Position numbers and translations under genes: made by a program. Source: Moritella sp. 5 (GTDB lineage: Bacteria > Pseudomonadota > Gammaproteobacteria > Enterobacterales > Moritellaceae). From it: a stretch of 64,000 bases of DNA. The notes beneath the pieces were generated by a model. That model was given only the letters and a program-made list of their open reading frames with translations, had not been told where the DNA came from and made no database searches. The stretch covers positions 3,534,001 to 3,598,000 of the forward strand of contig NZ_CP056122.1 of assembly GCF_018219455.1 (NCBI RefSeq), read 5' to 3'. The first letter of the stretch is position 1; each line of letters opens with the position of its first letter. This document shows positions 63,856 to 64,000 of this stretch, piece by piece.

Positions 63856-64000
63856 ATGAAACCGAGAACTCCCCGATATACACCCGAAATTATTAAAACG
63901 GCGCGTGACCATTATGTTTTTGGTGGGCTGACGTTTGATGAGATTTCAGAAATTGACGGTATGCCAAGTGCCCGTTCTTTACGACGTTGGGCAGATGATG
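63856..64000 (+). CDS. Terminase large subunit P-like, partial (C-terminus beyond window)
   Basis: Only the first 48 residues are in the window, starting at the ATG at 63856 (MKPRTPRYTPEIIK), and they continue open to the edge. The sequence TFDEISEIDGMPSARSLRRWADD is a helix-turn-helix of the kind at the N-terminus of P2-like gpP terminase, which pumps DNA into the head. Its divergent place next to O is that of P2. GGCCAGTT precedes it without a strong ribosome site. Confidence 0.82.
   Translation, partial: MKPRTPRYTPEIIKTARDHYVFGGLTFDEISEIDGMPSARSLRRWADD

Larger units (their letters stand above)
45469..64000 (-). mobile_element. Left (structural) part of a P2/K139-like prophage, continuing past the window
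   Basis: A complete P2-type structural module: capsid scaffold, capsid, terminase small subunit, head completion, tail completion, sheath, tube, lysis genes, tail chaperone, tape measure, baseplate, fibre and spike, all on the minus strand with overlapping starts and stops. Terminase large subunit diverges at 63856. The gene order and protein types match Myoviridae of the P2/HP1/K139 group. No integrase or repressor is in this part; they must lie to the right. Confidence 0.9.

Overview
The window looks like a stretch of an AT-rich marine gammaproteobacterial chromosome. The gene set (FocA-PflB-PflA, AckA-Pta, YfbV, RlmA, ExoIII, a Vibrio-type thermolabile lecithinase) and a P2/K139-like prophage fit Vibrionales/Alteromonadales. 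A psychrophile such as Moritella is my best guess, but this is inference from gene style and not from a marker gene.

Layout. 1-2538: xanthine dehydrogenase genes xdhB (cut by the window edge) and xdhA, followed at 2840-3577 by a GntR/FCD regulator, with GntR-like palindromes between and upstream. 3765-5462: an operon of a NifU-like Fe-S scaffold and a GGGtGRT-family protein, with a long, possibly structured leader. 5795-6325: a small unknown protein that may start at a rare ATT codon. 6485-7627: six identical tRNA-Tyr(GUA) genes in tandem. 7926-9578: an orphan response regulator with a TPR tail. 9587-10674: a decayed IS200/IS605-type tnpB element with both end hairpins still visible. 10763-20925: accessory functions, namely a YdcZ transporter pair with a divergent LysR regulator, a secreted lecithinase, a secreted alpha/beta hydrolase, two AraC regulators and two tandemly duplicated MFS exporters. 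21059-22654: an eroded ABC exporter. 23284-30187: an EAL-HDOD protein, a SpoIIAA-like protein, an SDR, an AraC regulator divergent from a UPF0309 SIS protein, a small acidic protein and xthA. 30309-35147: an MltF-like transglycosylase and a basic amino acid ABC importer (ATPase, binding protein, two permeases).

35629-45047 is the mixed-acid fermentation core: formate channel, pyruvate formate-lyase and its activase under a good FNR-type site and an ArcA-like box, then rlmA, yfbV, and ackA-pta, which convert acetyl-CoA to acetate and ATP.

45469 to the right edge is the structural half of a P2-superfamily prophage, close in style to Vibrio phage K139. Capsid (O, N, M, L), tail completion (R, S), sheath and tube, lysis genes, tail chaperone with a -1 frameshift, tape measure, baseplate, fibre and spike all lie on the minus strand. 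The terminase large subunit starts divergently at 63856 and runs off the window. Portal, integrase and repressor genes must lie further right, so the left prophage end falls between the pta terminator and 45469.

I saw no CRISPR array, rRNA or clear defence island. The signals most worth a second look are the tail-chaperone frameshift, the GGGtGRT operon with its leader, the tRNA-Tyr array, the ATT-start candidate, and the genes caught decaying or duplicating (tnpB, ABC exporter, MFS pair).
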